A stretch of DNA of 64,000 nucleotides. Origin: Caulobacter segnis. Its GTDB lineage: Bacteria > Pseudomonadota > Alphaproteobacteria > Caulobacterales > Caulobacteraceae. The stretch spans positions 1-64,000 of the forward strand of contig NZ_QFQZ01000007.1 in assembly GCF_003243465.1 (NCBI RefSeq). The letters run 5' to 3'. Below, piece by piece: positions 1 through 7,472 of this stretch (position 1 is the first letter of the stretch; each line of letters opens with the position of its first letter). The notes below the pieces were generated by a model. It saw only the letters and a program-made list of their open reading frames with translations. It ran no database searches and was not told the DNA's origin. The position numbers were made by a program, and so were the translations under genes.

Positions 1-98
1 ATGGGCAGCGGGCGCGCCCCGCGCACGGGCTGACGCGCGTCGAACGACAAAGGCGCGTCGGTGGGCGGCGTATAGGCCCCGCGGTGCGGATCGGACAT
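1..98 (-). CDS. N-terminus of probable SPOR-domain/FtsN-like protein (partial)
   Basis: The reverse strand reads from an ATG at 98 off the left edge of the window, giving about 32 residues that begin MSDPHRGAYTPPTDAPLSF. This is a hydrophilic, proline-rich cytoplasmic-type N-terminus, and a GGAG Shine-Dalgarno lies about 12 bases upstream. I recall Caulobacter FtsN (an essential bitopic division protein with a periplasmic SPOR domain) starting this way and lying near dgt, but neither the membrane segment nor the SPOR domain is inside the window. The FtsN identity is therefore inference; the reading frame itself is well supported. A GANTC site at 143-147 lies in its upstream region. Confidence 0.5.
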   Translation of the reverse strand, partial: MSDPHRGAYTPPTDAPLSFDARQPVRGARPLP

Positions 99-259
99 CG
101 TAAGCTAAGCTCCAAAAACTCGGGGCGCGGATCGAAGGCCTCGAATCGGACGCGCCGGCTCCTAGGTTACCCCAAGGCCGCGCGGTCCCAGAAGCGTTCG
201 CGCCGCGCGACAGGCTGTCAGGCGCGCTGGCCCAGCCGCTCCGCCCCGCGCGAGGAAGC

Positions 260-1444
260 CTAGTTCCAGACGTCGAGATGAAACAGCTTGCGGTGCTCTT
301 CTATCGCGAAACGGTCGGTCATGCCGGCGATGTAGTCGCACACCACCCGCGCCCTGCCCGCTTCGTCGCGGTTCTGCGACTTGGCGAACCAGTAGGTCGG
401 AAGGACCTCCGGCTCCTTGAGGAATAGCGCGAACATTTCGCCGAGAATACGGCGAGCCTGGCTGCGCGTGCGATTGACGCGCCAGTGGCGGTACATGCGC
501 TCGTAGAGGAAGGCGCGCAGGCGGGCCAGGTCCTCGGCCATGTCGGGGGAGAAGGCGACCAGGGCGTGGTCCAGCGCCCGCACGTCGTCGGCGGACTGGA
601 CACCGCTGGCCGCCGCGCGCTGCAGGGTCTCGCCCATGACGTCGTCGACCATCGCCCCGATCATGCGGCGCACGGCCTCCAGATGCGTGAGGCGCGGGTC
701 GAGATCGGGACGCTCGCTCTTCACCGCGAACAGGATCGGGCCGATCAGCGGCACGTCCATCAGCTCGTCCAGGGTGAAAAGGCCGGCGGTGACCCCGTCG
801 TCGACGTCGTGGTTGTTGTAGGCGATGTCATCGGCCAAGGCCGCGACCTGCGCTTCGGCCGAGGCCCAGCTATCCAGGCCCAGCTCATACTCGTTGTCGT
901 ATTTCGAGATCGCCTTCCAGGACGGCTTGCCCAGCTTATTGGTCACCGGGCCATTGTGCTTGATGATCCCTTCCAGGGTTTCCCAGGTCAGGTTCAGGCC
1001 GAGAAAGTCCGGATAGCGGTGCTCCAGCTCGGTTACGACCCGGAACGTCTGGACGTTGTGGTCGAAGCCGCCGTAGTCGCGCATCTGGATCTCGAGCTCG
1101 TCCTCGCCGGCGTGGCCGAACGGCGGGTGACCCAGGTCGTGGCCCAGGGCGATGGTCTCGGCGAGATCGCTATCCAGGCCCAGGGCCGTGGCCAGCGAGC
1201 GCGCCACCTGCGCCACTTCCAGCGAATGGGTCAGGCGCGTGCGGAAATTGTCGCCCTCGTGCGCGACGAAGACCTGGGTCTTTTCCTTCAGGCGGCGGAA
1301 CGCCGAGGTATGGATGATGCGATCGCGGTCGCGGGCGAACGGGGTGCGGGTCCGGCTCTCGTCTTCCTTGAAGCGGCGCCCCTTGGACTTGAAGGGATCT
1401 TCGGCGTAGGGCGCGCGCGGGACGAAGTACGGGACCTGAGACAT
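260..1444 (-). CDS. dgt: Deoxyguanosinetriphosphate triphosphohydrolase-like protein
   Basis: This is an HD-domain dNTP triphosphohydrolase of 394 residues, the usual length for the short bacterial Dgt-like family. These enzymes cleave dNTPs to a deoxynucleoside and tripolyphosphate and act in the cytoplasm on nucleotide pool balance. The metal-binding signature is visible as RLTHSLEV (His73), GHDLGHPPFGH (His102-Asp103, His106, His111) and a later DDIAYNNHD. The N-terminal RDRIIHTSAFRRLKEKTQVF block is typical of the family. It is divergent from erpA, 88 bases away. The next gene on its strand is the probable ftsN, about 160 bases downstream. Substrate preference cannot be read from sequence. 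Confidence 0.93.
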   Translation of the reverse strand: MSQVPYFVPRAPYAEDPFKSKGRRFKEDESRTRTPFARDRDRIIHTSAFRRLKEKTQVFVAHEGDNFRTRLTHSLEVAQVARSLATALGLDSDLAETIALGHDLGHPPFGHAGEDELEIQMRDYGGFDHNVQTFRVVTELEHRYPDFLGLNLTWETLEGIIKHNGPVTNKLGKPSWKAISKYDNEYELGLDSWASAEAQVAALADDIAYNNHDVDDGVTAGLFTLDELMDVPLIGPILFAVKSERPDLDPRLTHLEAVRRMIGAMVDDVMGETLQRAAASGVQSADDVRALDHALVAFSPDMAEDLARLRAFLYERMYRHWRVNRTRSQARRILGEMFALFLKEPEVLPTYWFAKSQNRDEAGRARVVCDYIAGMTDRFAIEEHRKLFHLDVWN

Positions 1445-1532
1445 AGACCGCCTTTATCGCGTTGAACGATTTGGCCCCTTCCGAAGAGGCCGCGACACCC
1501 TCATATAGGGCGAAGGTGACTTTTCCACAGCC

Positions 1533-1865
1533 ATGACCCAAACAGACTTAACGCTTTCCGAAAACGCCGCTCGCCGCATCAAGACCATCAGCGAGAGCGA
1601 AGGCCGCCCGCTGATGCTGCGCATCGCCGTGGACGGCGGCGGCTGCTCGGGCTTCCAGTACCGCTTCGACCTGGTCGACTCCGTCGAGGAGGACGACCTG
1701 AAGATCGAGCGCGACGGAGCCGCCGCCCTGGTGGACGTCGTCTCCCTGGCCCTGCTGAAGGGTTCGGAGATCGACTTCGTCGACGAACTGGCCGGCGCGG
1801 AGTTCCGGGTCCGCAACCCCAACGCCAAGTCTAGCTGCGGCTGCGGGGTCAGCTTCTCGATCTAG
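1533..1865 (+). CDS. erpA: Iron-sulfur cluster insertion protein ErpA (HesB/IscA family)
   Basis: This 110-residue A-type carrier passes Fe-S clusters to apoproteins in the cytoplasm. The three ligand cysteines are present: Cys38 in GGGCSGFQY, and Cys102 and Cys104 in the C-terminal SCGCGVSF motif. Length and layout match ErpA/IscA. It is divergent from dgt, an arrangement I recall as common in alphaproteobacteria. The last codons and stop lie in a 19-bp sequence that is repeated 311 bp downstream (see the direct-repeat entry), so a mobile or duplicated segment has been inserted at its 3' end without altering the protein. Confidence 0.92.
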   Translation: MTQTDLTLSENAARRIKTISESEGRPLMLRIAVDGGGCSGFQYRFDLVDSVEEDDLKIERDGAAALVDVVSLALLKGSEIDFVDELAGAEFRVRNPNAKSSCGCGVSFSI

Positions 1866-2177
1866 CTTACTCAGCACGATCGTGAGAGCCTCGCCCTATG
1901 CCCAAGACCTCCAGGCTCGTTCTTCCCATCTTACCCGACAAGGTCGACTTGGTGAGGACGACCTTGATGGAATGTGGCATATCCAAATGGCAGGAAAGCG
2001 AAATCAGTCCGAAACGAACGGATTTCCTCATGAAGGTTACGCCCGATGAGGAGCGCCAAATCGTAGCTCGTCTGATGCACGACTTGATCGAGGTCTTTGC
2101 GCTTAGGGGCGTAATACTCTGACGGCTGCTCGCGCCCCCTCGCACTGGGAACATGAACGTCAGCTTCTCGATCTAGC
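1848..2177. repeat. Insertion at erpA 3' end bounded by 19-bp perfect direct repeats
   Basis: The sequence gtcagcttctcgatctagc occurs at 1848-1866, as the last codons and stop of erpA, and again exactly at 2159-2177. Flanks outside the two copies differ. The 292 bases between the copies are less GC-rich than neighbouring genes and contain a 74-codon ORF. The structure looks like integration at a gene 3' end with duplication of the attachment sequence, or the remnant of a larger element that used the erpA terminus as its site. No integrase is present. Confidence 0.8.
1898..2122 (+). CDS. Small hypothetical protein in the erpA-end insertion
   Basis: This 74-residue ORF lies entirely between the two 19-bp direct repeats. 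I do not recognise the protein. It starts MPKTSRLVLPILPDKVDLV, is mixed alpha/beta in composition, has no signal peptide or membrane segment, and has three Met codons after the start that are not at obvious restart positions. Its codon use (TTA, AGG, AAT, CGA, GTA codons) and GC content are unlike those of the flanking erpA and xth genes, which suggests transfer. Shine-Dalgarno support is weak. An overlapping reverse ORF (1867-2154) has a less protein-like composition. Confidence 0.5.
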   Translation: MPKTSRLVLPILPDKVDLVRTTLMECGISKWQESEISPKRTDFLMKVTPDEERQIVARLMHDLIEVFALRGVIL

Positions 2178-2243
2178 CGCCAAGCAACGCTTGAGCCGCT
2201 CCGCTTGGGGCCCTAGCTTCCGGCCTCAAGTCTGGAGTCCCCG

Positions 2244-3032
2244 ATGCGCATCGCCACCTGGAACGTCAATTCGGTCAACGCCCGCCTGGAGCGTGTCCTG
2301 GGCTGGTTCGAGGCCGAGACGCCGGACGTCGCGGTGCTGCAGGAGATCAAGTGCGTCGACGAGAAGTTCCCGACCGAGGCCTTCGAGCGCCTCGGCTACA
2401 ACATCGTCGTCCACGGCCAGAAGACCTATAACGGCGTCGCCCTGCTCTCCAAGCATCCGGTCGAGGACGTCCGCAAGGGCCTGCCCTTCCTGTCGGAGGA
2501 CGAGGTCGACGAGCAGGCCCGCTATGTCGAGGCGGTGATCGGCGCGCCGACGCCGTTCCGCGTCGCCGGCATCTACCTGCCCAACGGCAACCCCGTCGAC
2601 ACCGAGAAGTTCGACTACAAACTCGCCTGGATGCGCCGCCTGAACGCCCACGCCCAAAGCCTCCTGACGTTCGAGGAGCCGCTGGTCATCGCGGGCGACT
2701 ACAACGTCATCCCCGAGGCGCAAGACGTCGCCAACCCCGAGGCCTGGGTGAACGACGCCTTGTTCCGCCCGGAAAGCCGCGCCGCCTTCCGCGCCCTGAA
2801 GAACCTTGGCCTCACCGACGCCTACATGCAGGCCGACGGCGCCCCGGGCGGCTATACCTTCTGGGATTACCAGGCCGGCGCCTGGCAGCGGAACCTGGGC
2901 ATTCGCATCGATCACCTGCTGCTGTCGCCGCAAGCGGCCGACCGCCTCGAGAACGTGGTCATTCACCGCGACGAGCGCGACAAGGAAAAGCCGTCCGACC
3001 ACGTGCCGGTCGTCGGTCACTTCCGCGCCTGA
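2244..3032 (+). CDS. xth: Exodeoxyribonuclease III
   Basis: This 262-residue Mg-dependent AP endonuclease / 3'-5' exonuclease acts in base excision repair. The endonuclease/exonuclease/phosphatase fold is recognisable from the N-terminal RIATWNVNSVNAR (Asn7), LQEIK with the metal-binding Glu34, the central GDYNVIP with its Asp/Asn pair, and the C-terminal SDHVPVVGHF with the catalytic Asp-His pair. The length matches XthA. The short upstream spacer includes the second copy of the 19-bp erpA-end repeat (2159-2177), so the insertion separates it from erpA. It may once have been cotranscribed with erpA. Confidence 0.93.
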   Translation: MRIATWNVNSVNARLERVLGWFEAETPDVAVLQEIKCVDEKFPTEAFERLGYNIVVHGQKTYNGVALLSKHPVEDVRKGLPFLSEDEVDEQARYVEAVIGAPTPFRVAGIYLPNGNPVDTEKFDYKLAWMRRLNAHAQSLLTFEEPLVIAGDYNVIPEAQDVANPEAWVNDALFRPESRAAFRALKNLGLTDAYMQADGAPGGYTFWDYQAGAWQRNLGIRIDHLLLSPQAADRLENVVIHRDERDKEKPSDHVPVVGHFRA

Positions 3033-3086
3033 CGCGACGACGCGTCCCCCTGTGCGGGAATCGCAAGCGCCGCTAGTCTGCGCCTC

Positions 3087-3992
3087 ATGAGCGAACTCGC
3101 GCGTCTTCTGCTGTTCGTGGCCATCGCCGGCACGGCGGTGACGTTCCTGGGCAGCTTCGCCATCTGGTACGGCGACGAGGACCGGCGCATCCGCCGGGCC
3201 CTGCGCAATGTGCTCAAGAGCGAACCGGAGGGCGTGATCGTCGCGCGGGGGCGCGGCCGCGGCGCGGGTTTCTCGTTCTCCACCAACCTCCTGGCCGTCG
3301 CCTGGGACCGTGGGGGCTGGTGCCTGGTCTATCGCCTGGAAGAGCTGACCGGAGCCGAACTCCTGGTCGACAATCAGGTCATGGGCCGGGTGTTCCGGGG
3401 CGAAGGCCGCCGCGCCATCGACCACATGTCGCCCCAGGCCGACACCGTGACCCTGCGCCTGGTCTTCGACGATCCGCGCCATCCCGACTTCACGCTCGAT
3501 CTGTGGACCCCCGGCGACGAGCAGCGCCGCGAAAGCCGCTCGGCCGGCGAGCTGGTGCAGGAGGCCAACCGCTGGCTCGCCCGCTGCGAGGCGATCGTCC
3601 GCCGTCCGCTGCCGCCTCGGCCGGAAAAGGCCGCGCCGGCCGCCTTCACGACCGGGCCTACGCCGACGCGACCGCCCGCAGCGCCGCCGCCGCCGCCTCC
3701 GGAAACCTTCGACGACGAGCCTGACGACGAGACGTTCGCCGCGCCGGAGCCCGCGCCCGTCGCGCCCTCGCCGAGCGCCCGGCACTCGTCGTTCGATCAG
3801 GTGGCTCGTCCGACGCCCACGCGCCCCCGCCCCGCCGAGCCGGACATGTTCGACGACCCGCCGTGGGATGACGACGAGGACGACCGCTCGCCGCCTGCAC
3901 CGCCGCCGGAGCCGGTCTACAAGCCGGTGTCCAAGGCCCGCCGCGAGACGCCCAGCGACCAGAACGAGCTGCCGTTCGACCTGGACGACTGA
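3087..3992 (+). CDS. Membrane-anchored proline-rich protein of unknown function
   Basis: This 301-residue protein has an N-terminal hydrophobic segment (about residues 5-25) followed by a globular region of about 130 residues (VIVARGRGRGAGF, LLAVAWDRGGW, TLRLVFDDPRHPDF). From about residue 175 to the end it is rich in Pro, Ala, Asp and Glu, with clusters such as PPAAPPPPPPET. The C-terminus ends acidic (NELPFDLDD). The layout suggests a bitopic inner-membrane protein with a flexible cytoplasmic or periplasmic tail. I do not recognise a named family. It follows xth after 54 bases and may be cotranscribed. A dispersed palindrome lies 20 bases after its stop. Confidence 0.75.
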   Translation: MSELARLLLFVAIAGTAVTFLGSFAIWYGDEDRRIRRALRNVLKSEPEGVIVARGRGRGAGFSFSTNLLAVAWDRGGWCLVYRLEELTGAELLVDNQVMGRVFRGEGRRAIDHMSPQADTVTLRLVFDDPRHPDFTLDLWTPGDEQRRESRSAGELVQEANRWLARCEAIVRRPLPPRPEKAAPAAFTTGPTPTRPPAAPPPPPPETFDDEPDDETFAAPEPAPVAPSPSARHSSFDQVARPTPTRPRPAEPDMFDDPPWDDDEDDRSPPAPPPEPVYKPVSKARRETPSDQNELPFDLDD

Positions 3993-4012
3993 CCCGGCTC
4001 TCAATCAGACAC

Positions 4013-4065
4013 TTAGAGCGTGAGGTCAGCCGAAACCGGTTCCCACTTTCGGCCTCACGCTCTAG
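4013..4065. repeat. Dispersed palindromic element between convergent genes
   Basis: The arms agagcgtgaggtc (4015-4027) and ggcctcacgctct (4051-4063) are inverted repeats with one mismatch, around a 23-base centre containing gaaaccggttcccacttt. From memory, elements of this type (AGAGCG... with a centred CCGGTTCCCA) are scattered through intergenic DNA of many alphaproteobacteria. It lies between convergent genes, the right arm supplies the stop codon of the LysE gene (4062-4064), and it could act as a bidirectional terminator. Confidence 0.75.
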
Positions 4066-4712
4066 CGGCCGGTTTCCACTGCGATCCAGACCGCGGTGGC
4101 GACCAGGGCGATCGCGAACAGCCGGCGCGCCATGACGCTGCTTCCGACCAGGGTCAGTCGCCGCGCCAGCCCGTCCGACGACAGGACAATGGTTGCGTGG
4201 ACCAGGATGCTGACCCCGATATGCGCGCCGCCCAGGATCAGGGCCTGGGCTACGGGCGAGGCATGGCCAGGCTGGACGAAGCCCGGCAGCAAGGTGACGT
4301 AGAACAGCGCCGCCTTCGGGTTCAGCAGGTTGGCGAGCAGGCCCTTGCGGAAATGCGTCCAGTCGCTGGCGCCGTCGCGAAGGTCTTCGGCCTTCTCCTT
4401 GCCTCGCCAGGCGTCCAGGGCCAGCCACAGGACATAGGCGACGCCCGCCCAGCGAAGGAGATCGTAGAGCGGACGATTGACCCGCAGGATCTCGGTCAGG
4501 CCAACCACCGAGGCCAGCATATAGGCCAGCAAGCCACAGGTGATCCCGGCCACCGTGACCAGACCCGCCCGGCGCCCCTCGACCGCCGAGAGCCCCGCCA
4601 GATAGCCCATGTTCGGACCCGGCGTGAGCTCGATCAGGATCACCGCCACCAGGAACGGCAGCAGGACGGTGGGGTCGATCGGCCAGGCGTCGTGCGGCAA
4701 GATCGTCTCCAC
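4062..4712 (-). CDS. LysE/RhtB family amino-acid exporter
   Basis: This 216-residue inner-membrane protein has about six hydrophobic segments. The family signature ELTPGPNMGYLAG is at residues 29-40, and GLLANLLNPKAALFYVTLLP is in the middle; both are diagnostic for the LysE superfamily, which exports basic or neutral amino acids and related metabolites. The specific substrate cannot be told. The stop codon lies inside the palindromic element at 4013-4065. It is downstream of, and on the same strand as, the Gfo/Idh/MocA oxidoreductase with a 19-base gap, so the two may be cotranscribed. Confidence 0.9.
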   Translation of the reverse strand: METILPHDAWPIDPTVLLPFLVAVILIELTPGPNMGYLAGLSAVEGRRAGLVTVAGITCGLLAYMLASVVGLTEILRVNRPLYDLLRWAGVAYVLWLALDAWRGKEKAEDLRDGASDWTHFRKGLLANLLNPKAALFYVTLLPGFVQPGHASPVAQALILGGAHIGVSILVHATIVLSSDGLARRLTLVGSSVMARRLFAIALVATAVWIAVETGR

Positions 4713-4731
4713 AGGGTCAGCGAGCAGCTCC

Positions 4732-5649
4732 TTAGCCTTCTACCGCCTGCTCGACCGCCAGGGCCAGATCAAGCGCGCGGGCGGCTTCAGCGCCGGTCAC
4801 GACCGGACGCGGCGCCTCGCCTCGGACGGCGGCCAGGAAACCGGCCACAGAGAAGCCCAGCGGATCCTTGCCGGCCGGGGTTTCGGTGAAGTTCTCGATC
4901 AACGGGTAAGGCGTGGTGTTGCGGAAGGCGCGCGTCAGAAAGTCGATCTCGACCTCGCCCGACGGATAGACGACCTTCATCGTCCGCTCGCGGGCCTCGG
5001 CGACGCGCGAGCTGTCGAACACGGCGGTGAAGCCGTTGTCGAAGTTCGCCTCGGCCTTGACCCAGTCCAGCGAGGTCGAGCGAGCGATCGCCCCCTCGCC
5101 TTCCACCGCCACCGGCTCGCCGTCGCAAAGCGCCAGGGCGAGATCGATGTCGTGGATCATCAGGTCCAGAACGACCGAGACGTCGAGGTTGCGGTCCGAC
5201 GGCGTGCCGCGACGCACCGCCTCCAGCCGCAGCGGCTGCTCGGGAATGTCGAGCAGGCCCATGGCCTGGAACACGACCCGCTCCTGGTGGCCGCAGGCCA
5301 GCGGTACGCCGGCCTTGGCGGCGGCGGCGACCATCTTGTCGGCGTCCTCGGGCGTCACGGCGAGCGGCTTCTCGGAATAGACCGGCTTGCCCGCCTTCAG
5401 CGCCGCCAGGGCCGCGCCGGCGTGATGCACCGCCGGCGTTGCGACGGTCACGACATCCACGGCGGCCAGGAAGGCGTCCATGTCGTCGAAGGCTTGCGCG
5501 CCCAGCGGTCCGGCCAGCGCCTCGGCCCGCGCCAGATCGACGTCGAACACGCCCGCCAGCGTCACGTCCGGCAGCTCCGCATATTTCTTGGCGTGATAGC
5601 CGCCGAACACTCCGGCGCCGACGACGCCCGCTTTCAAAGTCTGGGTCAT
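4732..5649 (-). CDS. Gfo/Idh/MocA family NAD(P)-dependent oxidoreductase
   Basis: This 305-residue protein has an N-terminal Rossmann fold with the GAGVFG dinucleotide-binding loop at residues 11-16. It also has the family's EKPLAV motif after strand 4 and a C-terminal alpha/beta domain with LDLMIHDIDLAL, which contains the catalytic His region. Members oxidise or reduce sugars, inositols or related polyols, often sugar-nucleotides or deoxysugars. The substrate is not evident from neighbours: a LysE exporter follows on the same strand, and a divergent quinone-type oxidoreductase starts 114 bases away. Confidence 0.88.
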   Translation of the reverse strand: MTQTLKAGVVGAGVFGGYHAKKYAELPDVTLAGVFDVDLARAEALAGPLGAQAFDDMDAFLAAVDVVTVATPAVHHAGAALAALKAGKPVYSEKPLAVTPEDADKMVAAAAKAGVPLACGHQERVVFQAMGLLDIPEQPLRLEAVRRGTPSDRNLDVSVVLDLMIHDIDLALALCDGEPVAVEGEGAIARSTSLDWVKAEANFDNGFTAVFDSSRVAEARERTMKVVYPSGEVEIDFLTRAFRNTTPYPLIENFTETPAGKDPLGFSVAGFLAAVRGEAPRPVVTGAEAARALDLALAVEQAVEG

Positions 5650-5762
5650 GGGGCGCTTCCTACTCCGCTTCGCGGTCGCATAGAAGCACTGGAGGCTTCC
5701 GTAAGGACGCGCTAAACAGTCGTTTAAATCAGCAGACTTGGCCTGGCCAAGGGAGGAAGATC

Positions 5763-6788
5763 ATGACCACGTCGCGCGAAATCCGCCTGAAGAGCCGTCC
5801 CGTCGGCCTGCCCACGGCCTCGGACTTCGAACTGGCCACCGTCGACCTGCCCGCGCCGGGCCCCGATGAGATCCAGGTCCGGAATCTGTGGATGTCGGTC
5901 GACCCGTATATGCGCGGGCGGATGTACGATCGGCCCAGCTATGTCCCGCCCTTCCAGATCGGCCAGGCCCTGCAAGGCGGCGCGATCGGCGAGGTCGTCG
6001 CCTCCAACGATCCGAACTTCAAGCCGGGCGACATCGTCAATTCGATGTTCGGCTGGCGCGAGGCCTACAACGCCTCGCACAAGGCGCTGGCGGCCGGGGG
6101 CCTCGGCGCCATTACCAAGATCGAGACGCACGGCATCCCGCCCCAGGCCTTCCTCGGTGTGGTCGGCATGCCCGGCCTGACCGCCTATGTCGGCCTGCTA
6201 CGCATCGCGGCCCTTAAAGAAGGCGACGTCGTCTTCGTCTCGGCCGCCGCCGGCGCGGTCGGCTCGGTCGTCTGCCAGATCGCCAAGCTGAAGGGCCACA
6301 CCGTGATCGGCTCGGCCGGCGGTCCCGAGAAGGTCGCGTTCCTGAAGTCGATCGGCGTCGATCACGTGATCGACTACAAGGCCACGCCTGACGTGGTGGC
6401 CGAACTGGCCAAGGTCGCCCCCAAGGGCATCGACGTCTATTTCGAGAATGTCGGCGGCGTGCACCTGGAGGCGGCGATCAACTCGGCGCGTCCGTTCGCC
6501 CGCTTCGCCCTGTGCGGAATGATCTCGCAATACAACGAGACGGGTAAGCCCGAAGGCCCACCGAACATCATCCAGGCGGTCGGCAAGAGCCTGCGCCTGG
6601 AGGGTTTCATCGTCTCGAACCACGCCGACATGTTCCCGCAGTTCGCCCAGGACATGGCCGAGTGGATCAAGGCCGGAAAGATCACCTGGAAAGAAACCGT
6701 CGAGGAAGGCGTCGAGCGCGCGCCGGACGCCTTCGTCAAGCTCTTCACCGGCGAGAACCTGGGCAAGATGCTTGTGAAGCTCAGCTAG
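5763..6788 (+). CDS. NADP-dependent medium-chain oxidoreductase (curcumin/15-oxoprostaglandin reductase type)
   Basis: This is a 341-residue zinc-independent MDR enzyme of the leukotriene B4 dehydrogenase / CurA type, which reduces the double bond of alpha,beta-unsaturated ketones with NADPH. It shows NLWMSVDPYMRGRM near residue 45, the nucleotide loop SAAAGAVGSVVCQIAK near 160-175, and the late FARFALCGMISQYN motif. The ATG at 5763 is preferred over the longer frame because a strong gggaggaag Shine-Dalgarno lies just upstream. A palindrome with arms taaac/gttta (5713-5726) sits in its promoter region and resembles TetR-type operators. A hairpin follows the stop. Confidence 0.9.
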   Translation: MTTSREIRLKSRPVGLPTASDFELATVDLPAPGPDEIQVRNLWMSVDPYMRGRMYDRPSYVPPFQIGQALQGGAIGEVVASNDPNFKPGDIVNSMFGWREAYNASHKALAAGGLGAITKIETHGIPPQAFLGVVGMPGLTAYVGLLRIAALKEGDVVFVSAAAGAVGSVVCQIAKLKGHTVIGSAGGPEKVAFLKSIGVDHVIDYKATPDVVAELAKVAPKGIDVYFENVGGVHLEAAINSARPFARFALCGMISQYNETGKPEGPPNIIQAVGKSLRLEGFIVSNHADMFPQFAQDMAEWIKAGKITWKETVEEGVERAPDAFVKLFTGENLGKMLVKLS

Positions 6789-6799
6789 ATCCCCTCACA

Positions 6800-6832
6800 C
6801 GGTCATCTCGCGACCTGTTCGCGGGATGACCG
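6800..6832. terminator. Hairpin between convergent genes
   Basis: The arms cggtcatctcgcg (6800-6812) and cgcgggatgaccg (6820-6832) pair over 13 positions with one G-T, around a 7-base loop. It lies 12 bases after the MDR oxidoreductase stop and just before the stop of the convergent lipoprotein gene. There is no clear T-run, so the terminator role is inferred from position. Confidence 0.55.
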
Positions 6833-6839
6833 GGTTGGA

Positions 6840-7190
6840 TTAAGGGCGAGCCTCCAAGCTGGACACTTCCAGGCCGCCAGCCGTCTTCTTGAACTGGAAC
6901 TTCACGCGGGAGCCCGGCGTGATCGGCGCCTCGGCCAGCGTGTCGGCATAGACGATAAACCGGTCGCGGCCGGGCTTCAGTCCCGCCGCGCTCGCGCCGT
7001 CGTGATCGAGCGTGAGAATTTGCCCGTCCAGGCTGGATATGACGCCTTGCGCCTCATAGGCCGGCAGCGCCTCGGTGGAGGCCACCGCTTCAACCCCAGC
7101 GGGTTTCACGTGCGAGGGCGCTGAAGCGTCGTCGCAGGCCGTGAGGCCCAGAATGCCGGCCAAAAACAGGAAATTCCGGCAATTCATCAT
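6840..7190 (-). CDS. Small lipoprotein with CusF-like fold
   Basis: This 116-residue protein has a type II signal peptide; the lipobox is LTAC with the lipidated Cys19. The mature part has an unstructured linker, then about 65 residues resembling the small beta-barrel of CusF/copper-binding proteins: GVISSLDGQILTLDHDG, then a PGRDRFIVYAD strand, PITPGSRVKFQFKK and GLEVSSLEA. In CusF the metal is held by a His, a Trp and two Met; here the His of LDHDG remains but no Met or Trp follows in the expected places. Metal binding is therefore doubtful and the fold assignment is inference. It ends convergently with the MDR oxidoreductase. Confidence 0.65.
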   Translation of the reverse strand: MMNCRNFLFLAGILGLTACDDASAPSHVKPAGVEAVASTEALPAYEAQGVISSLDGQILTLDHDGASAAGLKPGRDRFIVYADTLAEAPITPGSRVKFQFKKTAGGLEVSSLEARP

Positions 7191-7472
7191 GTTAGCAAAA
7201 CTCTCCTGTGAGGCGACCTGCCCGCGTACGGCTCGCGGCCAGGGTAATTTCTCGCCACTGCGAGATTGACGTGATTTCCGGTAGCGAATTTGTGATCGAG
7301 GTTTTACTGTGTGCGTCGCCGGTGCTTCTCCACGCCGGTTTTCGCCGTCATGAATCCGTCACGTGCGCTTGCGCGGTTCCCCTAGCGGAGCCTGGGCGAT
7401 GCGGAAAGGGCTTAGGGCGACGAAACATTCGGAGAGAGCCCGGCTCGCCGGAAAAGTCCGAGATCTGACGAT

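Noticed and set aside
1867..2154. Reverse-strand 95-codon ORF inside the erpA-end insertion
   Set aside because: Its composition is Ser/Arg/Met-heavy and it lacks a convincing start; the forward 74-codon ORF looks more like a protein.
3374..4428. Reverse ORFs antisense to the proline-rich protein and crossing the LysE gene in another frame
   Set aside because: These are GC-driven shadows; the palindromic element and the LysE stop codon define the true gene end.
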